This document shows positions 36,601-47,300 of a stretch of DNA of 56,434 nucleotides, piece after piece. This DNA comes from Candidatus Altimarinota bacterium (GTDB lineage: Bacteria; Cyanobacteriota; Cyanobacteriia; Cyanobacteriales; Microcystaceae). The translations under genes and the position numbers were made by a program. The stretch lies in assembly GCA_012031035.1 (NCBI GenBank), contig JAAUUT010000019.1:1-56434 (forward strand), written 5' to 3'. Every line of letters begins with the position of its first letter. Within the stretch, counting starts at the first letter, position 1. The notes below the pieces were generated by a model. It saw only the letters and a program-made list of their open reading frames with translations. It did no database searches and had not been told where the DNA came from.

Positions 36601-39182
36601 CTGCCAGGTGAACGGCAACAAGTGAAGAAGAACAAGCCGTATCTACCGTTAAAGAAGGGCCGCGCAGATCGAAGAAATAAGAAAGGCGATTGGCTGCAAT
36701 ACTGTGGGCATTTCCCGTCCCTGCATAAGCATCGGTTTCAATTTGATGTCGCAGTCGAATTTGAGAATAATCGCTGCTGCTAATGCCGATAAATACTCCC
36801 GTCAAGCTTCCTGCGAGGCTATCTGCGGCTATGCCAGAACTTTCTAGGGCTTCCCAACTCACCTCTAGCAATAATCGTTGCTGGGGGTCCATTTCGTTAG
36901 CTTCGCGGGGAGTAATTCCAAAAAATTGAGGGTCGAATCGGTCAATTGATTCTAAAAATCCGCCCCAGTTATCGCCTTCCCAACGTCCTTTGACTTGAGT
37001 AATGGCATCTTTGCCTTCATGTAACAGTTGCCAAAAAGCGTCGGGGTTATTTGCGCCAGGAAAACGACAGCCTATCCCAATAATCGCTACTGCTTCGTGC
37101 GTAGCCAAGCGAGGAGGCGCTATACTTACCTGGCTACTTCCAACTACTGAATTGTCATCTTGTCCTAAATAGCTTGCCAGGGCTTCAATCGTAGGATAGT
37201 CGTAGGCAAGCGTCGGCAGCAATTTCCGTCCCAACCAGTCTTCTAATTCGGCACTCAAGCGTATTGCTTGTACAGAATCCAACCCATAACTAGCAAATGG
37301 TTCTCGAACGTCAATTTCGCTGGGCAAAAGCGCTAAACGCTGGGCAATATTATTGACTAACCACTCTTGAATTGCTTGTTGTTGCTGATTAATCCCCCTT
37401 GTCTCCCTTGTCTCTCTTGTCCCCCTTGTCCCCCTTGTCCTCCTTGTCTCCTTGTCCCCTTGCCGCCATTCGCCTACTACATCCAAATTTCCCTCTAAAA
37501 ACCCGGCTTTACAGGCGTGGCGCTGAATTTTCCCGCTAGAGGTTTTGGGAATGCTGCCCGTTCTCAAAAGGGCGATCGCAAATGGTTGCAATTCATGAGT
37601 TTGAACGACTGCTTTACGAATGGCGCTAACCACTTCTTCGACATCGAGTTTTCTAATCTGCGTGCGCTTGACTTCATAAGTAATGACGAGACGTTCTTCT
37701 CCTTCGACATCGACAGCAAAAGCTGCCCCAGCAGAATCTTTAATCGCCTCATGGCTTCTTTCAACGGTAAATTCGATATCTTGAGGATAGTGGTTGCGAC
37801 CTCGAATTATAATCAAATCCTTCAAGCGACCCGTAACAAAGAGTTCGCCATCTTGCAAAAATCCTAAATCGCCCGTCCTCAGAAATGGCCCTTCTTGAGT
37901 GTCGGTGACATAAGCTTTAAACGTTTCTTCGGTTTGTTTTTTGCGATTCCAATAACCTTGGGCAACGCTTTGACTCGATACCCAAATCTCGCCAATTTCA
38001 TTGGACGAACATTGTTTTAGAGTCGCGGGATTGACGATAATAACCTTTTGTTCGTCGCCAATCTGTCCGCATCCAACTAAAGTAACATTTCCGTTTTCCG
38101 GTGCATCGGCACTAACGATCTGATTTTGTTCTAGCGCTTTACCGTCAAACGTTTTTAATATAGGCAGCGTTTCTTTAATCCCCCCACAAACCAGCAAGGT
38201 AGTTTCTGCCATGCCGTAACAAGGATAAAACGCTTCTTTGCGAAAACCGCAGGGAGCAAAAGCTTCGGTAAACCGTTCTATGGTGTCGGCGCGAACGGGT
38301 TCGGCTCCGCTAAAAGCTAAAGTCCAACTACTGAGATCTAGGGTTTCTCGTTGTTCTGTGGAGACTTGAGCGACACACATTTCGTAGGCAAAATTGGGCG
38401 CGCCGCTAGTAGTAGCGCGATCGCGCGAAATCGCCTGCAACCAACGCAAAGGACGCTGGAGAAAGGCAACCGGAGGCATCAAAGTCATAGCCGCTTGTAC
38501 GTAAATCGGCTGCAAAATCCCCCCCAATCAATCCCATATCATGATAGGGAGGCAACCACGAAACGCCGATACTTTGGGCTGAATCCTGAAAATATCTCTC
38601 AATTGCGCGGGCATTTTGGATTAAATTGCCGTGGCTTACCATTACGCCTTTTGGCATTCCGGTAGAACCGCTAGTATATTGTAGAAAGGCTAAATTCTCT
38701 TCGTTAGGCGCGATTGGCTGCCACTGAGTTGCCAAATGCGTCTCAATGCGATCGGTCGTAATACAGTGTATGGATTCTGTTGAAAGATAGCTGGTCAACT
38801 TGCCTTCAATCGTACTCGCTAACGATTGGGTAGTCAGAGCGAAATCAGCCTCGGCATCAGAGATAATGGCTTGTAAACGCTCGAGCGAACGGTTGGCACG
38901 AGGCGGATAAGCAGGAACGGCAATAACACCTGCATACAAGCATCCAAAAAAGGCAGCAATAAACTCCAATCCAGGCTGATAGAGTAATAAAGCACGTTTC
39001 CCCGTGGCGCTTAGCGATTGAAGGTGCGTCGCGATCGCTCTGGCTCGTTCGTCTAGCTGATAATAAGTAAAGCTTTCCGTGACTGTTTCCCCATCGCCTA
39101 AAAAGGTGAAAGCATTTTTTTCAGATTGTGCTGACGCTCTATAGCTTAATAGGTCTATAAAATTGGAGAAGTTCCCGCTCAT
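30636..39182 (-). CDS. ols: Olefin synthase (Ols) type I polyketide synthase, three apparent frameshifts
   Basis: One megasynthase of about 2847 residues. Order on the minus strand: FAAL (39182 to ~37500; YTSGSTGMPKGVMVSHGNL), ACP1 (GLDSVQ, ~37275), KS (DTACSSS ~36635, EAHGTGTSLGDP, NIGHLEAA), AT (GHSVGEY ~35140), KR (TGGLGALGLKVARW ~33540), ACP2 (LGMDSLMV ~32620), PAPS-type sulfotransferase (SPRAGSTLLRVMLAGHPN ~32340) and alpha/beta-hydrolase thioesterase (GHSLGS ~31175). This is the layout of cyanobacterial Ols, which extends a fatty acid by two carbons, reduces and sulfates it, then removes sulfate and CO2 to leave a terminal alkene. Three single-base insertions (C7 at 38519-38525; T6 near 35940; one between ~35880 and 35765) break the frame; first and last pieces are in register. 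Five linkers contain repeat DNA. Confidence 0.85.
31490..31517. repeat. Perfect 28-base palindrome inside ols (sulfotransferase-thioesterase linker)
   Basis: The arms are GTAGAGACGCGAAA and TTTCGCGTCTCTAC, perfectly complementary and without a loop. It belongs to the same family as 22249-22276 and 11167-11195. Read on the minus strand it encodes VETRNFASL in frame between the ST and TE domains. A half copy, GCGTCTCTAC, lies at about 32450-32459 in the ACP2-ST linker. Confidence 0.8.
32384..32460. repeat. Repeat-like stretch in the ols ACP2-sulfotransferase linker
   Basis: TGGTTGGTTATTGGTGGTTA units at about 32388-32410 plus the half palindrome at 32450-32459 make up most of the linker, translated as NYQKLTTNNQPLK and VETQTSVVSEL. 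Confidence 0.5.
35251..35310. repeat. AGTAGGGG heptad tract inside the ols acyltransferase domain
   Basis: Four GTAGGGGA units are followed by GACTTTCGACTTCCGACT, a unit also found at about 7840-7855. On the minus strand it encodes SEVESQNSPLLPYSPTPLHF, an apparent surface-loop insertion ahead of the GHSVGEY active-site segment. Confidence 0.65.
35760..35872. repeat. Dispersed repeats filling the ols KS-AT linker
   Basis: Two repeat types meet here: a CCCCCCTTGGTAAGGGGGGA palindrome (about 35796-35815) and CTCTGTGCCTCCGTGCCTCT units (35840-35863). One of the three ols frameshifts lies within or beside this region of G and C runs. Confidence 0.65.
37392..37462. repeat. CCCTTGT heptad tract in the ols FAAL-ACP1 linker
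   Basis: About ten units of CCCTTGT or CTCTTGT, read on the minus strand as the arginine/threonine-rich peptide QGDKETRRTRGTRGTRETRE. The tract lies exactly between the adenylating domain and ACP1. Confidence 0.75.
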
Positions 39183-39194
39183 TTATCAATAGTA

Positions 39195-39239
39195 GTTATA
39201 GGTTAATTTTTCTAGTAGAAAGTATAGATAACCTATAAC
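39195..39239 (-). promoter_or_regulatory. Hairpin or operator-like dyad in the ols 5' leader
   Basis: GTTATAGGTT (39195-39204) and AACCTATAAC (39230-39239) form a perfect 10-bp dyad separated by 25 bases, 12 bases upstream of the ols ATG. It could be a leader hairpin, a regulator site or, read on the plus strand with the following CATTTTTT, a terminator-like element. Confidence 0.4.
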
Positions 39240-39331
39240 CATTTTTTATGGCGATAGGTTGCCGAGATTAATCGCGCGATTGCCTTCCTCTGTGCAAGAA
39301 TAACTGATTGCAGGGGAAAAATACAGTATCG

Positions 39332-39661
39332 ATGATGAAAAATCGATTGGGCAGTTTTCGCTCTAATGCTAACCTTAGCAATTTCTCAATCCGATCGCTT
39401 TTACTAGTGGGAGCAAGAATCGTTTTATTCCCCTTGGGCATTGTCGGGGTAACTTCTTTGATTCCAGTGGGTCAAACTCTCGAAGGGACAATTTTTCATC
39501 ACGCTTGTACCAGTGCAATCTATCGGGAAGCTCAGCTACGGGAAACTTTTTTGGTGGCTTTTATTGATTCTACCTTAGTCGCTATTGTTGTTACGGCTTT
39601 GGCAATTTTTACTTCGACCTTGGCAGGTCATGTTATGGTTATATCGATTTTTTTAGGATAA
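39332..39661 (+). CDS. Hypothetical small membrane protein
   Basis: 109 residues from ATG 39332 (the frame is open from TTG 39308). Two hydrophobic helices flank a soluble loop: LLLVGARIVLFPLGIVGVTS and TLVAIVVTALAIFTSTLAGH. The central loop has one cysteine and two adjacent histidines (FHHACTS). No ribosome site is clear and no family is recognised. It is transcribed divergently from ols. It may be a real small membrane protein or a remnant. Confidence 0.4.
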   Translation: MMKNRLGSFRSNANLSNFSIRSLLLVGARIVLFPLGIVGVTSLIPVGQTLEGTIFHHACTSAIYREAQLRETFLVAFIDSTLVAIVVTALAIFTSTLAGHVMVISIFLG

Positions 39662-40079
39662 TCAAGGATTTTTACGGTTAATTGTGGCTAATGTAGCAAT
39701 ATTTACAACTAGACCTAAGTTAAGAACGGTACAGCTAGCTTTAGCTTTATATCAACAAGTTTCCCAATCGTTAATCGCGATCGAGATCGAGAATTATTTT
39801 AGCGACTGTAGGCATTAGTTTAGCGATCGCGATCGGTTAAAACAACTGATTCTATAGCCTCAGAATAACCAAAATTAAGAATTAAAAATTTTATCGATCG
39901 ACTCAGAAAATTTTAAAAAATCCTGCAATTTTTTTGCCGTTTTTTGTCTTTACAATCTCCTCCTTAGAACATATTTCTCAGGAGAGATGAGAAGTTATAA
40001 AGACCCCTTTAAAGTGAAGAGAAATAAATTTATTAGATTACTCGAATCTATTAAAAAAAACTAGAAAGAGGTAAAATTT
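39662..40079. other. Intergenic region, probably with promoter of the next gene
   Basis: About 420 bases. A 40-codon GTG frame from 39684 (ANVAIFTTRPKLRTVQLALA) has no support and is not called. TTTACA (39949-39954) and TATTTC (39972-39977) with 17 bases between could be a weak promoter for the membrane protein at 40080. HIP1-like sites are dense at 39775-39835. Confidence 0.35.
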
Positions 40080-40721
40080 ATGGCTTATACAGATAGACCA
40101 GGCAATAGAGTCGAGGTTCCTCCAGTGGTTGAAGTCGCTGAATATCACGATCGCGTTCGTTGGGGCCCAATCTTAGCTGGATTAGTCGTTGCTTTGAGTT
40201 CTCAGTTAATTTTATCTTCATTAGGAGCGGCGATCGGCTTGTCTGGTTTGGCTGGCTCCGGCGCGCCTCGTTCTAATGCGGAAGATGTCGGGTTAGGAAT
40301 TGGGATCTGGTCGATTATTAGTTTATTGATTTCATTATTTATAGGCGGTTGGGTAACTGCTCGCGCTTGCGGCCCGATGAACCGCAGTACGGGTTTGCTC
40401 AATGGCGCGATTCTTTGGGCGACAACGCTGGCGATTAGCGCTTGGTTGCTCGCCAGTGGCGTAACTGGAGCCTTTGGAATACTCGCTTCTAATGCTGGAG
40501 AAATTGTTAACCAAGCTCAGCAAGGAGGGGTGAATCCACAAGGGATCGATCCAAACGTAACGGCTCAACAAGCAAGAGAGGCTGCTGGTAATGCAGCTAA
40601 GGTTGGTTGGTCGTTTGTCTTTGGTTCGCTACTAGGTTTAGTAGCTGCGTTGATTGGTTCTTCTGCTGGTACTCGTACCCGTCGTTCGACTAATGGGACG
40701 GTTCCGGCTAGAGACTATTAA
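40080..40721 (+). CDS. Hypothetical four-helix membrane protein
   Basis: 213 residues with four membrane helices (WGPILAGLVVALSSQLILSS, WSIISLLISLFIGGWVTARA, GAILWATTLAISAWLLASGV, WSFVFGSLLGLVAALIGSSA). The N-terminal VRWGPILAGLVVAL and the GGWVTAR segment resemble a widespread family of small bacterial membrane proteins of unknown function. A hydrophilic loop rich in Gln and Ala (NQAQQGGVNPQGIDPNVTAQ) precedes the last helix. AGAGG at 40066-40070 serves the ATG, and a clear terminator follows, so it is monocistronic. Confidence 0.7.
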   Translation: MAYTDRPGNRVEVPPVVEVAEYHDRVRWGPILAGLVVALSSQLILSSLGAAIGLSGLAGSGAPRSNAEDVGLGIGIWSIISLLISLFIGGWVTARACGPMNRSTGLLNGAILWATTLAISAWLLASGVTGAFGILASNAGEIVNQAQQGGVNPQGIDPNVTAQQAREAAGNAAKVGWSFVFGSLLGLVAALIGSSAGTRTRRSTNGTVPARDY

Positions 40722-40748
40722 TTGAGCAAATAATTAATTCTTTTCTTT

Positions 40749-40780
40749 AACCTCTTTTTCATTCTGAAAAAGAGGTTTTT
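40749..40780 (+). terminator. Rho-independent terminator
   Basis: AACCTCTTTTT (40749-40759) pairs with AAAAAGAGGTT (40767-40777) around a 7-base loop, followed by T residues. It lies 28 bases after the preceding stop codon. Confidence 0.8.
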
Positions 40781-40983
40781 GAGTATGAGCAAGAGATATA
40801 AAGAATTAGAATTGTTGCGATCGCCCCCTTGCTTGAGTCAGAAAAACCGTTCTTACCGAACAATTGCTAGATGCGGCTAAAAGGTAAAGTCATTAAACCT
40901 ACATAAAGCTTTCAGCATTAATCGTGCCAAGAGCTTATAGAATAATTTGGGTTTAACTACCGTTACTCAACTAGAGACAGCCT

Positions 40984-43900
40984 ATGCCACGCCGCGACGA
41001 TATCCATAAAATTCTACTTCTAGGTTCTGGCCCGATTATCATCGGACAAGCCTGCGAATTCGACTATTCTGGAACGCAAGCCTGTAAAGCGCTTCGAGAA
41101 GAAGGCTACGAGGTCATTTTGGTCAACTCTAATCCCGCTACCATTATGACCGACCCAGAAACGGCCGATCGCACCTATGTAGAACCGCTAACGCCGGAAT
41201 TTGTCGAGAAGGTTATTGCAAAAGAAAAACCAGATGCCCTATTACCGACGATGGGCGGTCAAACGGCACTTAATATCGCCGTGACACTAGCAAAAAGCGG
41301 CGTATTAGAAAAGTATAACGTCGAGTTAATTGGGGCAAAATTAGAAGCTATTGAGAAGGGAGAAGACAGAGAATTATTTAAAAAAGCGATGGAACGGATT
41401 GGCATTCCCGTTTGTCCGTCAGGAATCGCTAACAATATCGAAGAAGCAAGGGCGATCGCGCAGCAAATTGGTTCTTATCCTTTAATTATTCGTCCTGCTT
41501 TTACCATGGGCGGTACGGGCGGCGGAATTGCCTACAACCAGGAAGAATACGAACAAATGGCGCAATATGGGATGGATTGTTCTCCCGTTTCGCAAATTTT
41601 GGTTGAGAAATCGCTGTTGGGGTGGAAAGAATACGAATTAGAAGTCATGCGCGATTTGGCAGATAATGTCGTCATTATCTGTTCGATTGAAAATATCGAT
41701 CCGATGGGCGTACATACGGGAGATTCGATAACGGTTGCCCCCGCCCAAACCTTGACCGATAAAGAATATCAGCGTCTGCGAGATTATTCTAAAGCCATTA
41801 TTCGCGAGATAGGCGTAGAAACGGGCGGCTCGAATATTCAATTTTCTGTCAATCCCGTCAATGGCGATGTTATCGTTATCGAAATGAATCCCCGCGTCTC
41901 CCGTTCCTCTGCACTCGCCTCGAAAGCCACGGGATTCCCGATCGCCAAATTTGCAGCTAAATTAGCAGTGGGATATACGCTCGATGAAATTCCCAACGAT
42001 ATTACTCAAAAAACGCCAGCTTCTTTTGAACCGACCATCGATTATGTTGTCACCAAGATTCCTCGCTTCGCCTTTGAAAAGTTCCCAGGTTCGCAACCTA
42101 ACTTGACGACTCAGATGAAGTCGGTAGGGGAAGCAATGGCAATCGGACGCACCTTTCAAGAATCGTTTCAAAAAGCCTTGCGATCGCTCGAAATCGGTCG
42201 TTTTGGTTTTGGTTGCGACAAGCAAGAAACGCTTCCCTCTCTCTCTCAAATTCGGGCAAGTCTGAGAACTCCCAATCCAGATCGCATTTTTGCCATTCAT
42301 AATGCCTTTCATTTGGGAATGACGGTAGAAGAAATTTACGAACTGACTGGAATCGATCCTTGGTTTTTGGACAAAATGCTGGAGTTAACAGCAACCGAAA
42401 AGTTTCTCAAACGCACTCCCTTAGAGGACATAACCGAAGACAAGATGCGTTTTATCAAGCAACAAGGATTTAGCGATCGCCAAATCGCCTTTGCAACTAA
42501 AATGAGTGAAGACGAAGTAAGAAGCTATCGCAAGCAATTAGGCGTAATTCCCACCTATAAACTCGTTGATACTTGTGCGGCAGAATTTGAAGCCGTTACG
42601 CCCTATTATTACTCATCTTACGAACCCAATGACTCGGAAGTCAAACCCTCCGACAAACGCAAAGTCATGATTCTTGGAGGAGGTCCCAACCGCATCGGAC
42701 AAGGAATCGAATTCGACTACTGCTGCTGTCACGCGGCTTTTGCTTTAAGTAAAGAAGGGTTTGAGACGATTATGGTCAATTCTAATCCAGAAACCGTATC
42801 TACCGATTATGATACGAGCGATCGTCTCTACTTTGAACCCCTCACTAAAGAAGACGTTCTTAACATCATCGAAACCGAAAATCCCGAAGGCATTATCGTT
42901 CAATTTGGCGGTCAAACGCCCCTCAAACTAGCCATTCCCTTACAAGAATATCTAGATACTTTGTCCGACAACCAAGGACAAAGGACAAAGGACAAAGGAC
43001 AAACGACCAAAATTTGGGGAACATCGCCCGATTCTATTGATATTGCCGAAGATCGAGAAAGATTCGAGCAAATCTTGCGTCAATTAGAGATCGGTCAACC
43101 GCCTAACGGAATCTCTCGCAGCAACAGCGAATCGATCGAGATTGCCAGACGCATCGGCTATCCGGTCGTCGTCAGACCTTCCTACGTCTTAGGCGGACGG
43201 GCTATGGAAATCGTTTATTCTGACGAAGAACTGAAACGATACATGACTTATGCCGTACAAGTCGAACCCGACCATCCGATTTTAATTGATAAATTTCTCG
43301 AAAATGCGATCGAGGTCGATGTCGATGCGCTGTGCGATGCTACGGGGAAAGTCGTCATCGGCGGCATTATGGAACACATCGAAGAAGCGGGCATTCACTC
43401 TGGCGACTCAGCTTGTTCGATTCCTCATACTTCTTTATCTCCCCAAGCACTGGATATTATTCGCCAATGGACGATAAAACTCGCTCAAACTTTAAAAGTT
43501 ATCGGTTTGATGAATATTCAGTATGCGGTACAAGGCGAACAAGTTTACATTTTAGAAGCTAATCCTCGCGCTTCTCGTACCGTTCCCTACGTTTCCAAAG
43601 CAACGGGGGTTCCCCTCGCTAAAGTGGCTTCCTTAGTCATGTCTGGCAAAACTTTAGAATCTCTCGGCGTTATTTCTGAGTCCGTTCCCAAACACATCGC
43701 CGTCAAAGAGGCTGTCTTGCCCTTTGAGAAGTTTCCAGGCACAGATACCCTACTTGGCCCTGAAATGCGTTCTACGGGCGAAGTAATGGGAATTGACAGC
43801 GATTTTGGTAAGGCATTTGCCAAGGCAGAAATCGCAGCAGGAGTACGCCTTGCGACTGAAGGAACGGTGTTTATCTCAATGAACGATCGCGATAAAGTTT

Positions 43901-44259
43901 CCTCTGTTCCCGTGGTTAAAGATCTAATTGATTTAGGATTTCGAGTCGTAGCAACGTCGGGAACTCGTAAAGTGCTTCAAGAACATGGCATTGATAATGT
44001 CGAACTCGTTCTCAAACTGCATGAAGGTCGCCCTCACGTAATCGACTGGATTAAGAATAATTGGATTCAATTCATTATCAATACGCCTAGCGGCGAAGAA
44101 TCCCTTGCCGACGGTCGGTTAATTCGTCGCACTGCACTAGATTACAAGCTACCTATTATTACAACTATTGCTGGGGCTAAAGCAACGGTTGCAGCTATTC
44201 GTTCTTTACAGTCAGAACCTCTAGATGTCAAGGCGTTGCAGGATTATATTGCGTCTTAA
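40984..44259 (+). CDS. carB: Carbamoyl-phosphate synthase large subunit, with repeat-encoded insertion
   Basis: 1091 residues. Makes carbamoyl phosphate for arginine and pyrimidines from bicarbonate, ammonia (delivered by CarA) and 2 ATP. Two ATP-grasp halves are clear: the first with [20 protein letters not shown] and [12 protein letters not shown], the second with [20 protein letters not shown] and [11 protein letters not shown]. The C-terminal MGS-like regulatory domain follows (~970-1091, [15 protein letters not shown]). Between [17 protein letters not shown] and [20 protein letters not shown], about a dozen residues ([15 protein letters not shown]) come from a heptad repeat at 42964-43008, in frame. 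carA is not adjacent, which is usual for cyanobacteria. Confidence 0.96.
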   Translation: MPRRDDIHKILLLGSGPIIIGQACEFDYSGTQACKALREEGYEVILVNSNPATIMTDPETADRTYVEPLTPEFVEKVIAKEKPDALLPTMGGQTALNIAVTLAKSGVLEKYNVELIGAKLEAIEKGEDRELFKKAMERIGIPVCPSGIANNIEEARAIAQQIGSYPLIIRPAFTMGGTGGGIAYNQEEYEQMAQYGMDCSPVSQILVEKSLLGWKEYELEVMRDLADNVVIICSIENIDPMGVHTGDSITVAPAQTLTDKEYQRLRDYSKAIIREIGVETGGSNIQFSVNPVNGDVIVIEMNPRVSRSSALASKATGFPIAKFAAKLAVGYTLDEIPNDITQKTPASFEPTIDYVVTKIPRFAFEKFPGSQPNLTTQMKSVGEAMAIGRTFQESFQKALRSLEIGRFGFGCDKQETLPSLSQIRASLRTPNPDRIFAIHNAFHLGMTVEEIYELTGIDPWFLDKMLELTATEKFLKRTPLEDITEDKMRFIKQQGFSDRQIAFATKMSEDEVRSYRKQLGVIPTYKLVDTCAAEFEAVTPYYYSSYEPNDSEVKPSDKRKVMILGGGPNRIGQGIEFDYCCCHAAFALSKEGFETIMVNSNPETVSTDYDTSDRLYFEPLTKEDVLNIIETENPEGIIVQFGGQTPLKLAIPLQEYLDTLSDNQGQRTKDKGQTTKIWGTSPDSIDIAEDRERFEQILRQLEIGQPPNGISRSNSESIEIARRIGYPVVVRPSYVLGGRAMEIVYSDEELKRYMTYAVQVEPDHPILIDKFLENAIEVDVDALCDATGKVVIGGIMEHIEEAGIHSGDSACSIPHTSLSPQALDIIRQWTIKLAQTLKVIGLMNIQYAVQGEQVYILEANPRASRTVPYVSKATGVPLAKVASLVMSGKTLESLGVISESVPKHIAVKEAVLPFEKFPGTDTLLGPEMRSTGEVMGIDSDFGKAFAKAEIAAGVRLATEGTVFISMNDRDKVSSVPVVKDLIDLGFRVVATSGTRKVLQEHGIDNVELVLKLHEGRPHVIDWIKNNWIQFIINTPSGEESLADGRLIRRTALDYKLPIITTIAGAKATVAAIRSLQSEPLDVKALQDYIAS
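42964..43008. repeat. GGACAAA heptad tract inside carB
   Basis: Five GGACAAA-type units (ACCAAGGACAAAGGACAAAG and on), the same unit as in the right halves of the composite spacer repeats at 13538, 17419 and 25443. It is read in frame as [13 protein letters not shown] in a loop at the start of the second ATP-grasp half. Confidence 0.8.
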
Positions 44260-44314
44260 ATCTACGGCACTCAATAGACTTCTTGCAAAACTCAAAAACG
44301 ATCGTTCAAATTCA

Positions 44315-44354
44315 GGGAAAAGGGGAAAACATACATTTATCTTTTCCCTTTCCT
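44315..44354. terminator. Imperfect terminator hairpin between convergent carB and smc
   Basis: GGAAAAGGGGAAAA pairs with TTTTCCCTTTCC around ACATACATTTATC. A-rich and T-rich flanks on either side would suit both directions. Confidence 0.5.
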
Positions 44355-44355
44355 T

Positions 44356-47300
44356 TTACAATTTAATTCCTAATACTTGAGTATGAGCGCCTCTTGCTTG
44401 CGTTACGCCAATCGTTCGTTCGGACGCTTCAATCATCGGTCTGCGCAAACTAACAACAATAAACTGTGCTTGTTGTGCTTGATGTCGAATCATTTTAGAT
44501 AATTTTTCTACATTCGCCCCATCTAAAAACATATCCACTTCATCAAACGCATAAAACGGCGAAGGGCGATATTTTTGTAGAGAAAAAATGAAGCTGAGTG
44601 CGGTTAAAGATTTTTCTCCCCCAGACATAGAACTCAATCTTTGTACGGGTTTGCCTTTGGGATGGGCGACAAGATTTAATCCACCATTAAAAGGGTCTTC
44701 AGAATCATCTAATTGTAGATAGCCATCTCCATCAGAAAGCGTGGCAAAAATGTTTTGGAAGTTCTCATTAACGGCATCGAAAGCTTCTTTAAAGGAACGA
44801 TATCGTAGCGTTGTAAAGTTTTCGACTCGTAATAATAATTCAGTTCTTTCCGCTTCTAAGGTTGCCAGTTTATCGGATAGTTCCTGCAATCTTTCTTGGG
44901 TGCGTTCGTGTTCTTCTAGCGCCAACATATTGACGGGTTCCATTGCTTCGAGGCGCTTTTGTCCGCTGCGAATTTCTTGTTGGAGTTGTTCGAGAAGTTG
45001 GGCGATTGATTTCGATTCTGCTTCTAGATTTGTTAAGGGAGGAATTTCGGGTAAAGGATCGGGCAGTTCTATTTTTTGTGCTTGAATCTGTGTTTGTAAG
45101 CTTTCGAGAGATGCTTGTTTTTCCTGTTGAGTTTCTTGAAGTTTTTGTATTTTCCAGGAAAAATTTTGCTGTTTCTCTTGTAATTCTCTTAATGTAACTT
45201 CAGCGCGATCGCGTTCTTGTTTCGTTTCTCCCAATCGTTGGGAGAGTTGTTTTAATAATTCTTCAGTTTCAGTAATAGCGCGATCGCTCTCTATAATCAA
45301 ATTTTTAACTTCTGTTTTTTGTCTTTGACATTCTACCTCTTCTTTTTGATACACTTCTATCCGTCGAATCGAGTCGCTAATCTTCTCTTCTAGCTGTCGT
45401 TCTTTATTTTGAAAATCTTTGCAATCTTCTTGCGCTTGACGCAAAGCTTGTTCTCGTTCTTGTAATTGAATTTCTTGCGTTTTAATTAACGTTTGAATTT
45501 TTTGCCATTCGCTATGCGCTTGCGACTGTTCTAATTCTTCCAAACAACGCTGTTGCTGTTGTAATTCGGCTTCGAGTACGGGAAGTTCTGCCGATAAAAT
45601 TTGTGTACCATGGTACACATTTTCGAGTTCTCGGCGATGACCGAGTAGTTGCAGGGTTAACTCTTCTCTTTGAGAAGTTAAACGCTGAACATCTTTTTGT
45701 AATTGTTCTAAGCGAATTTGCTGTTCTCTTCCTTCTTGCCTAGCTTCTGTTAAGTTTTGGGTTAATTTCTTGACTAATAACGATTTTTGTAGTGACTGTT
45801 GTTCGCCACAAGATAAAACCCGATCGATTTCTGCAAGTCGTTGTCTGAGGCTTTCAACTTCTTGCGAGTCTCCACTAGCGGACTTCCCAAAACGAATTGA
45901 AGAACGATTTGGTTGACTTCCTCCGGTCATTGCACCACTGCTTTCGAGGAGTTCTCCGTCTAAAGTGACGATGCGATTTTTGCCCAAGTGAGGACGCGCA
46001 TCGTTGAGGGTTTCAAAGACAACGGTACTTCCGAAGACATAGAGAAAGATATTGCGATAGCGTGGGTCGCATTCAACTAAATCGACAGCTAGATCGATAA
46101 ATCCCTTTGCATAGCGCATGGCTACCGTTTCATTAAAACGGGGAGGCTGAATTTTGTTGAGGGGGAGGAATGTAGCGCGTCCTGCCCGTTTTTGTTTTAA
46201 TAACTCTATGCCTGCTGCTGCGACGCGATCGTCTTCGACAACGACATACCCCCAATCGTCCCCCGGCGGCAATTTCTAAGGCTAACTGGTAGCGGGAATC
46301 GACTTGTCCGAGTTGGGCAACTAATCCACAAACGCCAGATAGATCGGATTGCAGTATTATTTGAGTAGCATAGGTTCCTTGTGCCTCTTGTTGCGCTTGT
46401 TTGGTGGCTTCTAGTTTGTCGAGTTGGCGTTGTTTTTCCCGTTGTTCTTTGATGAGGCGGGTTTGGGTGTCTTGTGAGATGCTGCGTTCTTGTTCGGCGG
46501 CGGTTAATTGTTGCGCTAGGGTTTGAATGCGTTCTTGAGAAGCAGTATTTTGGGTAGATAAGTTAGCGATGTCGGTTTGCTTGGTAGCAAGTTCTTGTTC
46601 GGTGATTTGCAAGCGCTGACTTTGTTCTTCAATGGTTTTTTGAAGCTGGTTATGGCGTTCGCTGAGTTTGGCGTATTCGGTACGCTGGGGGTTAAGGGTT
46701 TGCTGGAGATAGCTAATTTTGCGGCTGAGGGCGGTTTGTTCTTGTACCCAAGCTTCGGAAGCCTCCGCGATCGCATTCGCCTGTTCTCGGCTTTTTTGCA
46801 GGGTTTCTTGGGCTTGGTTTCGTTGTTCTATAAGATAAGGAATTGTTTCTCGTTCGAGTTGGTTTTTCTCTTGCGTAACGCGAACTTGCGTTTGTCGATA
46901 TTGTTCGCTTTCGCTGTTGGCGCGATCGCGATTCGTTTGGATTTGTTGCGTTTGCGTTTCTAATTCCTGCTGTCGCTGTTGGAGTTGGTGGCGTTTGGCT
47001 TTTTGGGTGGCGAGTTGGGAAGCAACTGATAGCTGTTCGTCTTCGCCTAATGCTTTGACGCAACTGTTGAGGCGATCGCATTCGCTACTTACTTGGCTAA
47101 TTTGCACGGCGATTTCGTTGAGTTGTTCGCCTAGCTTAACTTTTTCGCTTTCTCCCGATGCAATTTGCGTTTGCAATTGCTGTTCTTTTTCTTGTAGCGA
47201 TCTCCAAATTAAAATCGTTTCCCATTGCTGTTTTTCTTGAATACTTAGTTTTAATTTCTTATATTTCTCGGCTTTGATGCGATCCGATGCCAAACGTTCG

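Noticed and set aside
38519-38525. Poly-C tract at the first ols frameshift as a phase-variation switch
   Set aside because: A run of seven could slip, but the window shows equal shifts in shorter runs of A, T and C in genes that cannot be switched off (rpsK, smc). Sequence error explains all of them more simply.
39684-39815. Short GTG-initiated frame between the small membrane protein and the next gene
   Set aside because: About 40 codons, no ribosome site, no recognisable pattern, and ends in HIP1-rich spacer.
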